Virus record (IMG/VR): IMGVR_UViG_3300009149_000007
Location: 1 to 43,163 of that record
Origin: a virus
Direction: 5' to 3' (one strand)
DNA: 43,163 nucleotides
Shown here: positions 16,059-22,513 of the stretch, one piece after another
How the letters are laid out: every line of letters starts with the position of its first letter
Position numbering within the stretch: the first letter of the stretch is position 1
The notes under the pieces: generated by a model
Seen by the model: only the letters and a program-made list of their open reading frames with translations
The model's database searches: none
What the model was told of the DNA's origin: nothing
Program-made: the position numbers and the translations under genes

Positions 16059-16676
16059 ATGCTGCAAGCCGATCGAATTGATTTCGAACCAGCTAAAGTC
16101 TATAAACAGAAAGGGCCGACATGTTCGGTTCATGCCTTTTTTACAATACTAGCTGAACATGTACAGAATAAGTTTGGGATAGATGTAGAGTTCGACATGT
16201 ACGAAGTGTTTGAAAGGATGGAGAAGGAAAGGAAGTTGCCAGGGAACAGGAAGAGCAGGTACTCATGGCTGATGTGGACGGGGGTATACAGGGGGTATAC
16301 AACTCTAAATGGAGAGGTAGTTTATATCAAAGGATTTGGGAGACTGTACAAGAACACCCCTGCTACATATATGAAGAAACTCCAACTCCACGGCCCTATT
16401 CTTGCAAGACTAAAGATGTATGAAAATGTAGACCTGTCTCCAAAGGGAGATACTATTGAGGTTCCTGACGACCTCGGCGACCCTACTGGTAGCAACCATG
16501 CTATTGCCATGAGGGGTTTCGATAACACAAAAGATGAAAATAAAAATCCAAAAGAGAAGTATGGGCTCCACAACAGCTGGGGTAAAAATAAGTCAGTTAA
16601 GAATATCCCAATGGAAGGATTCCATAGAATCTGTATAGGAGGTTATTCAATTTATGATGTAACAATTGAGGTATGA
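16059..16676 (+). CDS. Papain-like (C1A-type) cysteine protease
   Basis: The protein has 205 residues. It has the papain active-site series in order: Q17 and C22 in QKGPTCSVHAFF (oxyanion-hole Gln and nucleophile), H147 in SNHAIAMRGFD, and N172 in LHNSWGKN (the N-S-W-G motif). The spacing is close to that of mature papain, so this is a catalytic domain without a propeptide or signal peptide. Its stop overlaps the start of an M23 peptidase as ATGA, implying joint use, probably in lysis or envelope degradation. Papain-type enzymes are rare in phages; it could instead cleave host or virion proteins. Family is clear, role inferred. Confidence 0.85.
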   Translation: MLQADRIDFEPAKVYKQKGPTCSVHAFFTILAEHVQNKFGIDVEFDMYEVFERMEKERKLPGNRKSRYSWLMWTGVYRGYTTLNGEVVYIKGFGRLYKNTPATYMKKLQLHGPILARLKMYENVDLSPKGDTIEVPDDLGDPTGSNHAIAMRGFDNTKDENKNPKEKYGLHNSWGKNKSVKNIPMEGFHRICIGGYSIYDVTIEV

Positions 16677-17188
16677 TTATTTCACCAGTGCAGAATTCAG
16701 CAGTACTACAAACTGACTGGATACAGAAGCGGCCAAGAGTATCACAGTGGTTCGGGGCTAACTCCCCTATGTATGAACCTTTCGGAATGAAGGGACACAA
16801 TGGAATAGATTTCGGAGTACCAGTGGGCACACCATTATACGCTCCAATGGATGGAGAGGCTATAGTAAAAGAAGATAAGTTCGGATACGGACTACATGTT
16901 AAGATACGAAACCCTTACAAGAAGCTAGAGTGCGTAATAGGCCATATGAGCTCTTGTTTGTTAAAAGATAAGACTAAGGTGTCTCAAGGACAAATGATTG
17001 GTAAGAGTGGGGATACGGGCTACTCAACAGGGCCTCACGTCCATACTGGGCTAAGAACACTACAGCCAGGAGGAAAAAACATCTGGCTATGGAAGGTTGA
17101 GAATTATGATAATGGATATTTTGGATACTGGGATTTCTCTCCGTATCTGATCACCTACAAAGGGACTATTCAGAATAACAGCTTATAG
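16673..17188 (+). CDS. M23-family zinc endopeptidase, probable endolysin
   Basis: The protein has 171 residues. It carries the LytM/M23 signature: H42 and D46 in GHNGIDFGVPVG, a VIGHMSS His at 91, and the H122-x-H124 pair in GPHVHTGL. M23 enzymes cleave peptide cross-links of peptidoglycan. No signal peptide is visible, so export would need a holin, or the enzyme could be virion-borne. Translation is coupled to the papain-like protease upstream (ATGA overlap). It is followed closely by a strong promoter for a short RNA. Confidence 0.9.
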   Translation: MIISPVQNSAVLQTDWIQKRPRVSQWFGANSPMYEPFGMKGHNGIDFGVPVGTPLYAPMDGEAIVKEDKFGYGLHVKIRNPYKKLECVIGHMSSCLLKDKTKVSQGQMIGKSGDTGYSTGPHVHTGLRTLQPGGKNIWLWKVENYDNGYFGYWDFSPYLITYKGTIQNNSL

Positions 17189-17193
17189 CAAAC

Positions 17194-17222
17194 TTTACAT
17201 ACACTCCTGGGGGTATTATAAT
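17194..17222 (+). promoter_or_regulatory. Strong sigma-70-type promoter reading into a non-coding interval
   Basis: TTTACA (17194-17199), 17 bp, then TATAAT (17217-17222): five of six and six of six consensus bases. It starts 6 bp after the M23 stop and reads rightward toward convergent genes, so it has no protein-coding target on its strand. Confidence 0.75.
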
Positions 17223-17228
17223 CGAGGA

Positions 17229-17356
17229 GACAAAACAAGTTAGAGACATGAGCGTGAACTGGCTATATCCTATGATTACCTGGTATTAGGTCACACAAGA
17301 TGTGAAGGTGCTTGGTATGATAGGACTAGCTGGTTTACTGGACTCAGAGTTTTTTC
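17229..17356 (+). ncRNA. Candidate small structured RNA
   Basis: A transcript from the promoter at 17194-17222 would begin near 17229. Bases 17258-17265 (ACTGGCTA) pair fully with 17327-17334 (TAGCTGGT), allowing two G-U pairs. After a small internal loop, 17268-17273 (TCCTAT) pairs with 17320-17325 (ATAGGA). The enclosed segment can form two small hairpins (ACCT/AGGT and CACA/TGTG). A run of six Ts follows at about 17350-17355. No tRNA T-loop is visible and there is no convincing ORF. A phage small RNA is the simplest reading; an antisense or terminator role is possible because it ends over the convergent HNH gene. Confidence 0.5.
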
Positions 17357-17589
17357 TCTCCGTTGTGAAGTTTTAGGTGGCATGGTGAGCATACGCACAC
17401 CCCGTTCATAGGGTCTTCTCTCATAGCAGGGTTTGCCCCTTGCGTTTCTATGTGATGGCCACAAACATATTGGTTTTTTCCGCTTTCATCAAAGTACATA
17501 GGGTAGTCGAAGTCTTTCTCACACACTCTACAAATGTACATATCTCTTTCACACACCTGTTTGTGAAATTCTTTAAGTTGTTTCTTCAT
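17344..17589 (-). CDS. HNH endonuclease
   Basis: Starting at the ATG at 17589 the product has 81 residues. The frame is open to 17601, but this start gives the smaller overlap with the RuvC-like gene. It has a zinc knuckle CRVC, the HNH core (CGHHIETQG) and a second knuckle with CSPCHLKLHNG, i.e. the compact HNH fold with structural Cys residues. It overlaps the resolvase gene and is the last of the leftward series. Small HNH proteins next to resolvases may process DNA or act as free-standing homing nucleases; neither is shown. Possible antisense overlap with the upstream small RNA at its 3' end. Confidence 0.8.
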   Translation of the reverse strand: MKKQLKEFHKQVCERDMYICRVCEKDFDYPMYFDESGKNQYVCGHHIETQGANPAMREDPMNGVCVCSPCHLKLHNGEKKL

Positions 17590-17980
17590 ACCATTTAGCA
17601 AAGAGCATAGCGTCAGCTATGTCCTGGTTATCTTCATTAAAGTATTCCTTGACCATCTCTTTTTTATTTCCATTGCCTTTGCCCAGCACTATGGCCCTGG
17701 CTGTCCTGTCTGAAACATAGATTGTTGGCATGTCATAGTGCTCTGCTACAAGCTCAATCACTCCATAGAACTTGGAATGACTCTTGACAACAACCTTCTG
17801 TCCAAAAGCCTCTCCGATAATCATTCCCTTGATGAGATGTTTTTTTACAAGGTAGTTTAGTTTTACGAACAGATCTGCCTTTGTTACAAAGGAGTAGTCA
17901 ATCTTGTCTATGAACTTCTTCTCTCTAAGGTCATACACAACCATGGCCCCTTTTTTTCCTACGTCTATTGACAGGATCAT
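17573..17980 (-). CDS. RuvC-like Holliday-junction resolvase
   Basis: The protein has 135 residues with the RNase H-like arrangement: first Asp in ILSIDVGKKGAMVVYD, a Glu in IIGEAFGQ, and a late Asp pair in NQDIADAMLFAKW. This is the acidic triad layout of RuvC-type resolvases, somewhat shorter than bacterial RuvC. It would resolve recombination or replication branches before packaging, fitting with the annealing protein and exonuclease upstream. It overlaps the previous gene by 4 bp (ATG within the stop region) and the HNH gene downstream. Confidence 0.8.
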   Translation of the reverse strand: MILSIDVGKKGAMVVYDLREKKFIDKIDYSFVTKADLFVKLNYLVKKHLIKGMIIGEAFGQKVVVKSHSKFYGVIELVAEHYDMPTIYVSDRTARAIVLGKGNGNKKEMVKEYFNEDNQDIADAMLFAKWYEETT

Positions 17981-18264
17981 TGTGCAAAATTGTTACGGTA
18001 TGCTTGTTCGATGTTTGCCCTGTGTGTTTGATTGTCCTCGGTGTCAAATACATCCATAGCCTGTAGTGACCTGGCTGCTCTAGTGATACTCTCAGCTGGT
18101 ATGTCACCATGCTTAGCCCACATAGCCCGTATAAGGTCGTTTCTACGTTTGATTGACCTTAGATGTGGATTTTCTTTTAAGACGTTGTACACGAGCGTTT
18201 CTGTCTTCTTAAGTTTACGCTCAATCTGTGTTCGTTCCAAGTGGTAGTCTATTGTAGTTTGCAT
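17977..18264 (-). CDS. Helical protein of unknown function beside the resolvase
   Basis: The protein has 95 residues, largely alpha-helical and charged. A central part (ETLVYNVLKENPHLRSIKRR... then SITRAARSLQAM) looks like a helix-turn-helix or winged-helix domain of the kind found in small phage regulators. CTAAACAATC precedes the ATG. Its stop overlaps the resolvase start. It may assist the resolvase or regulate late genes; no direct evidence. Confidence 0.55.
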   Translation of the reverse strand: MQTTIDYHLERTQIERKLKKTETLVYNVLKENPHLRSIKRRNDLIRAMWAKHGDIPAESITRAARSLQAMDVFDTEDNQTHRANIEQAYRNNFAQ

Positions 18265-18270
18265 GATTGT

Positions 18271-19083
18271 TTAGTTAGATGGGCAAGTAAATTTATTGTA
18301 ACTGTTTTTTCTTACATCGTATCCGTAGAACCTAACTCCGCCCTTGTAGGCATTCCAGCACTTCTGCATCTGCCATTCAGGATCAGTAAAGAACCTAGGG
18401 TCATCCACTGTTTTAGAGTGCCAGATTCTATTGAACATGCAGAACCCCCAAGAGTCTTCGTTGCCGTATGCTTTCCTTCCTGGATCCCATAGGCCATTCT
18501 CCTGATTTAGGGTAGTCAGAAAATCTAAATCATTATTAGATATTTCAGCTGCCATTCTTACATACTGCTGCTGGTCTTCTCCAACATCGTTCTTTGTACA
18601 AAGCTCTTTCTTAGGAGGGTCAGGGATGAACACAGCAGTGTCTACCGCAGAGGCAGGAGGCATTTCAGCCTCCGCCTCTAGCGATGCGTTGGGGCTATCC
18701 TCACCACAAGTCCAAAGGACTTTTTCCGATAATCGTTTAACATCATCAGGGGTTAGGGATATATCTTTATTGGCAAATGCAGATAATTTAGCACCTGCTA
18801 AGTCGGATTCTTTATTACATTTTAGAGTCTCTGCTTGAGCAAGCAGTGCTTCTTCATCTTCAATTAAAGGTTTGTGTTTTTCTTTTACAGCAGCTAGTTC
18901 CTGCATTAGCTCTGCGTACCTGTTGCCTAGCGATACTTTGTGTTTAACTACAAGCTCATCTGCTTGCACATAAGCTGCTTCACGTAGTTCTACTGACACT
19001 TTATCAGCGAAAGCATAGAAGTGAACTATTGATCCGAGCATTAGCCCTATTAAAAGGACTGTAAGTGTTTTTAGATATTTCAT
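18271..19083 (-). CDS. Secreted or membrane-anchored lysozyme-fold protein
   Basis: The protein has 270 residues. The N-terminus is a signal peptide or anchor (YLKTLTVLLIGLMLGSIVHF, then AFA). Residues about 45-90 are coiled-coil-like. A Pro/Glu/Ala linker follows at about 138-165. The C-terminal 95 residues resemble a lysozyme or transglycosylase fold, with a candidate catalytic Glu in LNQENGLWDPGRKAYG, DSWGFCMFN, and aromatic-rich helices. It also has several Cys that could form disulfides. The likely site of action is outside the cytoplasmic membrane. TTAACC lies 10 nt before the ATG. It may be a second lysis enzyme (SAR-like) or an early envelope-modifying factor. Confidence 0.65.
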   Translation of the reverse strand: MKYLKTLTVLLIGLMLGSIVHFYAFADKVSVELREAAYVQADELVVKHKVSLGNRYAELMQELAAVKEKHKPLIEDEEALLAQAETLKCNKESDLAGAKLSAFANKDISLTPDDVKRLSEKVLWTCGEDSPNASLEAEAEMPPASAVDTAVFIPDPPKKELCTKNDVGEDQQQYVRMAAEISNNDLDFLTTLNQENGLWDPGRKAYGNEDSWGFCMFNRIWHSKTVDDPRFFTDPEWQMQKCWNAYKGGVRFYGYDVRKNSYNKFTCPSN

Positions 19084-19102
19084 AAGGAATGAGGGTTAAT
19101 TT

Positions 19103-19324
19103 TTATTTCAGATACTTTTGTAGACCTAGAACTATTAGGTAAGGAACACCGTACCCAAGAATTGACATCCACGCACAGGCCAACCAGTACCCAAGGGCTT
19201 CAAATCCGTCATAGAAAAGATCACCAGCCGTGAATGCACACACTATAATAGTTATTACGAAACCTACTACTAGGCTATACCCCACTATTGAAGGTATAAG
19301 ATTGTTAAGTTTTTTTCCCAACAT
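19103..19324 (-). CDS. Small membrane protein (two TM segments)
   Basis: The protein has 73 residues, with hydrophobic segments at about 12-33 (IVGYSLVVGFVITIIVCAF) and 44-68. TTAACC lies 9 nt before the ATG. It is one of three adjacent small membrane proteins (19103-19629) expressed ahead of a secreted lysozyme-like protein. This suggests a membrane-directed cassette (holin/antiholin or superinfection exclusion). No family recognised. Confidence 0.6.
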   Translation of the reverse strand: MLGKKLNNLIPSIVGYSLVVGFVITIIVCAFTAGDLFYDGFEALGYWLACAWMSILGYGVPYLIVLGLQKYLK

Positions 19325-19342
19325 AAATGTTTGGGTTAAGAA

Positions 19343-19462
19343 TTATAAGTGCTTGTAAATAAAGTACAGGGCCACTGTTGCCATCAATGCTCCGAATACA
19401 GCCCAGGTTGCTGGTGTGTATAAGAAGGTTGCGGTAGCTTCAGTCATCACTTCTGTTTCCAT
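19343..19462 (-). CDS. Very small single-TM protein
   Basis: The protein has 39 residues: METEVMTEATATF, then a hydrophobic segment (WAVFGALMATVALYFIY) and KHL. A TTAACC element (9 nt before the ATG) includes the TAA of the preceding gene. Its size and N-out/C-in type charge pattern fit a small pinholin- or toxin-like membrane peptide, but this is only topology. Confidence 0.55.
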   Translation of the reverse strand: METEVMTEATATFLYTPATWAVFGALMATVALYFIYKHL

Positions 19463-19473
19463 ATTTTGGTTGG

Positions 19474-19629
19474 TTAAGAAAAATAATCAAATAACATTTT
19501 TGCAAGAAGAGCTGCGAACATAGCAATTACCACCACGTCTGCAACCCATGCTGGGCTTTTTTTAATCTGGTGCATAATCAGAAGAGCGAACAGGAACCCG
19601 AAGGCTATCGCTAGTAGTACAGTTGTCAT
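19474..19629 (-). CDS. Small two-TM membrane protein, first gene of leftward unit
   Basis: The protein has 51 residues: a hydrophobic segment at about 3-18 (VLLAIAFGFLFALLIM), a short basic turn (HQIKKSP), and a second at about 27-47. This is a hairpin topology like class II or III small holins. It is the first gene after the promoter at 19662-19690, with TTAACC 9 nt before the ATG. Confidence 0.6.
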   Translation of the reverse strand: MTTVLLAIAFGFLFALLIMHQIKKSPAWVADVVVIAMFAALLAKMLFDYFS

Positions 19630-19661
19630 AGATTTTGAGGTTAAATTATAATGACAAACTT

Positions 19662-19690
19662 AGTATATTCTTTTATATAGAAACTGTCAA
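19662..19690 (-). promoter_or_regulatory. Sigma-70-type promoter with shared spacer element
   Basis: Minus strand: TTGACA (19685-19690), 17-bp spacer, TATACT (19662-19667). The spacer contains TTTCTATATAAAAGAA, also present in the promoter at 23936-23964. It drives the unit beginning at 19629. Confidence 0.8.
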
Positions 19691-19693
19691 GCA

Positions 19694-19915
19694 TTATTTT
19701 ACTTTAGTCCTTGTAAACCTCTTTATTCTTTCTATATTCCAGTCTATATCTATTTTATCAATTAGTTCCAGTGCGTATAGTCTAGTCCATTGGTGCACCC
19801 CTGTTATCATGTCCCTTATCCTTTCTAATCTTCTTTCTCTGTGGTTGACTGCATCTTTATCTACCCAGTCAAAGTATTTCTCTAGCTCTGTCCTGGTATC
19901 GTCAGCATCAGTCAT
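19694..19915 (-). CDS. Small charged helical protein, unknown
   Basis: I chose the ATG at 19915 because it overlaps the preceding stop as ATGACTGA, the same coupling used at 20669. The frame is open further, to 19951. The product has 73 residues, rich in Asp, Arg and Glu, and helical (KDAVNHRERRLERIRDMITG). It is the last gene of its transcription unit; the next promoter's -35 lies just beyond its stop. Function unknown. Confidence 0.55.
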   Translation of the reverse strand: MTDADDTRTELEKYFDWVDKDAVNHRERRLERIRDMITGVHQWTRLYALELIDKIDIDWNIERIKRFTRTKVK

Positions 19916-20105
19916 TGTTTCGTTGAACTTTTTGTATCCATTGTTGTGCATTTTCCAGCGCTTGAGTTACTTTTATACAGGTTGCGACCCGAAGGGGCCT
20001 AATAGTTAAATACGGCACGTCTGAATTAGGGTCAACGGTCATAAGTCTACCAACCATTAAATCTTCACACTCCCTATCGTCACAGTATTCGCATTCGTTC
20101 TTCAT
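19908..20105 (-). CDS. Small Cys-rich protein, unknown
   Basis: The ATG at 20105 (MKNECEYCDDREC) follows the leader AACTTTATAAGGATGAA, which is identical to the leader of the gene at 20236. The earlier ATG at 20138 lies inside that gene. The product has 65 residues. The N-terminal C-x2-C-x5-C cluster suggests metal binding. The C-terminal half is helical. No family recognised. Confidence 0.55.
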   Translation of the reverse strand: MKNECEYCDDRECEDLMVGRLMTVDPNSDVPYLTIRPLRVATCIKVTQALENAQQWIQKVQRNND

Positions 20106-20122
20106 CCTTATAAAGTTAAGTG

Positions 20123-20236
20123 TTAAGGCCTTTCCCATAGTTCAGCATTATACAAATCAGCCAAATCCCTAACCGCTTCCAAAAACTCTTCTCTTTCTCT
20201 GCTGTTGACTGGCTCAATGTCAATTGTGATTTTCAT
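20123..20236 (-). CDS. Very small acidic protein, unknown
   Basis: The protein has 37 residues (MKITIDIEPVNSREREEFLE...), beginning with a beta strand followed by an acidic helix. The leader AACTTTATAAGGATGAA repeats at the following gene. It is accepted because it fills the gap between two genes with a good start, but it is too short to assign. Confidence 0.45.
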   Translation of the reverse strand: MKITIDIEPVNSREREEFLEAVRDLADLYNAELWERP

Positions 20237-20246
20237 CCTTATAAAG

Positions 20247-20669
20247 TTATGATTTAATTATTTCATCTCTCCCTCTAACGTGATGGTCCGCAGAGATAGC
20301 ATACTTTGCCCTACTCTTGAACTCGTTAACTATTCCATTTAAAACAGCTCTCATAAATTCATAGTCACGAGCCTCTGCATAGCCAGAGAATTCAAAGACT
20401 GATTGGCCTCCTACTACATCTCCTAGTACGGTGGGGTCATTTATCATTCCGTCTTCCTTCATTTCCATCCTTAATCCTGCACGTATAGCATCTTCAGGAG
20501 TAAGCTGGAACATCATGTCACTCAATACTAGCTGGACTTGCCCTCTACTATCAGGGTCAAGCTGCATGATGGGGTCTTTCTTCTGTGAATAGATTTCAAC
20601 CAGCTCTTGTCCTACTAGTTGTCCCCTTTGTACATTGACTGGGGTGTCAGGGTTTCTTAGTTCAGTCAT
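20247..20669 (-). CDS. Phage protein of unknown function
   Basis: The protein has 140 residues: a mixed helical/beta N-terminal half (GQLVGQELVEIYSQ) and a C-terminal helix (AEARDYEFMRAVLNGIVNEF). It starts at the ATG overlapping the preceding stop (ATGACTGA). There are no membrane segments or catalytic motifs. Its place between recombination genes and small regulators suggests an early or mid-infection role. Confidence 0.55.
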   Translation of the reverse strand: MTELRNPDTPVNVQRGQLVGQELVEIYSQKKDPIMQLDPDSRGQVQLVLSDMMFQLTPEDAIRAGLRMEMKEDGMINDPTVLGDVVGGQSVFEFSGYAEARDYEFMRAVLNGIVNEFKSRAKYAISADHHVRGRDEIIKS

Positions 20670-20820
20670 TTTTGGGTGGTTTAATTAGTAATTCTACGGC
20701 GTTTTGACAGTAAAGGCTCATCTTTTTTATCTGTAGCTTTTTCTTGTTACGGACAATGTGATCCCGATAAGATAGTCTACTTCTTTCGGGTTCGGAACTT
20801 TCTGGTTTTTTTACGTTCAT
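20662..20820 (-). CDS. Small basic protein, unknown
   Basis: The protein has 52 residues, very basic (RDHIVRNKKKLQIKKM), with helical character. TTAACC lies 9 nt before the ATG, and its TGA overlaps the next start (ATGACTGA). It may bind nucleic acid. It lies between a NinB-like protein and an unknown. Confidence 0.5.
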   Translation of the reverse strand: MNVKKPESSEPERSRLSYRDHIVRNKKKLQIKKMSLYCQNAVELLIKPPKND

Positions 20821-20894
20821 AATCGAGGGGGTTAATTATAAACTTGTTGCGAAGGGCTAACCACTACAGAAGTCCCTCCGCAAGAAATCTATAA

Positions 20895-21269
20895 CTACTT
20901 CTTTAGGCTTTTTTGATAAGCCCCTGTCTGTTCCTGTGAAGGGAACGGAACGTGTATACCCATTCTAGTTCCAAGGGCCAGGTTTAGTGCTTCCCAGATT
21001 GTCGTAATTTCCCCTGTTGTCATTTGGGTAGTCGAGTCTTTTCCAGTCATAGCCTTTAGTACAGGCTTAAATATGTTCTCCTTAACGCTTATTGGAGTCA
21101 CTGGTATATCAAGTCTTATGTTTTCCAGTGTTTCTTTTAAGTTGTACCCTGCACCAGTTAACTCCTCTGCAAGTAGCGTAAAGTAAAGGTGCAAGGATGC
21201 GTTCTGAAGTAAACTCCTTTTCTTGTCTTTAATTCCGAAAATCTTATTTACGTCTTCTTCTGATGTCAT
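20895..21269 (-). CDS. NinB-like recombination accessory protein
   Basis: The protein has 124 residues. The KKRSLLQNASLHLYFTLLAEE stretch is the pattern (R-S/T-x-x-Q-N plus amphipathic helix) of NinB/Orf-like phage recombination mediators, which bind SSB and ssDNA. The neighbourhood (SSB-like protein, exonuclease, annealing protein, RuvC) fits such a role. CTAACC lies 7 nt before the ATG. The family match is by motif only. Confidence 0.55.
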   Translation of the reverse strand: MTSEEDVNKIFGIKDKKRSLLQNASLHLYFTLLAEELTGAGYNLKETLENIRLDIPVTPISVKENIFKPVLKAMTGKDSTTQMTTGEITTIWEALNLALGTRMGIHVPFPSQEQTGAYQKSLKK

Positions 21270-21278
21270 GGATTGTGG

Positions 21279-21512
21279 TTAGAATGGAAGTCCACTGTCT
21301 TTTTCTACTTCTTTGGCTGGCTGCTCCTCCTTTGGCTTTGGCGGGAAGGCTACAAGGTTCTGTGTCCCAAGTGGAATTGCTGTCAACTTGATCCCGATGT
21401 TCGTGTCTTTGATAAACATCGTTCCACACTTAGTCCATTTTGTTTTTTTCTCTCCGCCCTTTTCGTATTCTTCTCCATAAAGGACATCCCTGATTTCTTT
21501 GATTTCTGACAT
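21279..21512 (-). CDS. Probable small single-stranded DNA-binding protein
   Basis: The protein has 77 residues. The first 55 are beta-strand rich (KTKWTKCGTMFIKDTNIGIKL), followed by a short Pro/Lys/Glu linker and a C-terminal DSGLPF. The ending matches the acidic, hydrophobic-Pro-Phe tip by which SSBs recruit partner enzymes. The whole is too short for a typical OB fold of about 110 residues, so this is either a minimal SSB or a diverged one. TTAACC is 8 nt before the ATG. Located with exonuclease and annealing genes. Confidence 0.55.
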   Translation of the reverse strand: MSEIKEIRDVLYGEEYEKGGEKKTKWTKCGTMFIKDTNIGIKLTAIPLGTQNLVAFPPKPKEEQPAKEVEKDSGLPF

Positions 21513-21515
21513 GTT

Positions 21516-22511
21516 TTAAAGGTTAATTGTTTTTTCTTTGATATAATTAGAGGTCTTATTAAGCAGCTCTACAACTGCTACGATAATAGCCTTTGCTTCT
21601 TTGCTTTTGACTTCTGGCAGTTCAATCTGGGTTACCATTACCGCTAACAGGTCAAGTTTCTTTTTGTCTGGAGCAAGTGCGGCATCTTTCTCGGCTTTCA
21701 ATCTTGCTTCTTCATCTGCCTTCTCCTGTTCAGCTTTTTCCTTTTCTTTTCTCTCCTCCTCCTCTTTTTTTGCTTTCATTTCTGCTTCAACCTTTTCCAG
21801 TTTTTTACGCTCTTCTTTTAACTTCTTTTCTTGTTCTGCTTCAACCTTTTCTCTTTCGGCTTGAGCCTTTTTTCTCTCCTCCTCAATGGCTTTATCTTTT
21901 TCTTCTGCTTCTTTTTTTAGCTTCTCGTTTTCTTTCCTAATCTCTTCTTGCCTTTTCCGCTCATCCTCCTCTTCTTTCTTTCTTTTGTCTTCTTCTTCTT
22001 TCTCTTTTTGCTTGCGTAACTCAAAACTTTCTTTCGTATTTTTAAGGAAAGTTTTATAATTATCTTCTGGCATTTCAGCCAAATCAACAAACTGATAATC
22101 AGCTTCGCACTTATCAAGCTCCTGTTCCCTTTCTTCCTTTAATTTATTTTTCCGCTCTTGTTCTTTTCTTTCTGCATACTTTTCCTGTTCTGTTAGGTGG
22201 GCTTCAAGTGGTTCTATTTCTGACCTCAAGTATCGAGCTAGGGCGTCTATCGCCTGACACTTCCTCAGCGGCTGTTCTTTCAGCCTCGCTTTTTCTTTGT
22301 CTGCAGCTACCCTTAGCTTTTTAAGACTGAGCCTGTACTCTCTAGCTTTCTCCATTTCTTCAACTTGAGAAACGTCTTCAATCTTAATAGCCATGCACAC
22401 CTGCTTTACCTTCTCAACCTCTGTAAAAAAGGGGGAGAACACTTCTTTCACTTCTGTTGCGTTTTCTACTTGATTCTCTTCAAGTATTACCGCCAACTTG
22501 CTTTCTGACAT
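21516..22511 (-). CDS. Long coiled-coil protein of the recombination cluster
   Basis: The protein has 331 residues. The central ~150 residues are almost continuous Glu/Lys/Arg heptads (long coiled coil). The N-terminal domain (TEVKEVFSPFFTEVEKVKQV) resembles phage proteins with an N-terminal helical domain and rod. The C-terminal globular tail has KEAKAIIVAVVELLNK. It lies directly after the exonuclease gene with TTAACC 8 nt before the ATG. A role in recombination or as a nuclease scaffold is inferred. The repetitive codon composition explains several spurious frames on the other strand. Confidence 0.6.
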   Translation of the reverse strand: MSESKLAVILEENQVENATEVKEVFSPFFTEVEKVKQVCMAIKIEDVSQVEEMEKAREYRLSLKKLRVAADKEKARLKEQPLRKCQAIDALARYLRSEIEPLEAHLTEQEKYAERKEQERKNKLKEEREQELDKCEADYQFVDLAEMPEDNYKTFLKNTKESFELRKQKEKEEEDKRKKEEEDERKRQEEIRKENEKLKKEAEEKDKAIEEERKKAQAEREKVEAEQEKKLKEERKKLEKVEAEMKAKKEEEERKEKEKAEQEKADEEARLKAEKDAALAPDKKKLDLLAVMVTQIELPEVKSKEAKAIIVAVVELLNKTSNYIKEKTINL

Positions 22512-22513
22512 GA

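Noticed and set aside
17258-17334. tRNA (possibly an amber suppressor) in the structured interval
   Set aside because: There is no T-loop GTTCGA-like sequence, no proper D-loop and no 7-base anticodon loop arrangement, so it does not explain the in-frame TAG codons.
21601-21940. Overlapping Phe/Ser-rich rightward frames opposite the coiled-coil gene
   Set aside because: Complement of a Glu/Lys-repeat gene; low-complexity artefact.
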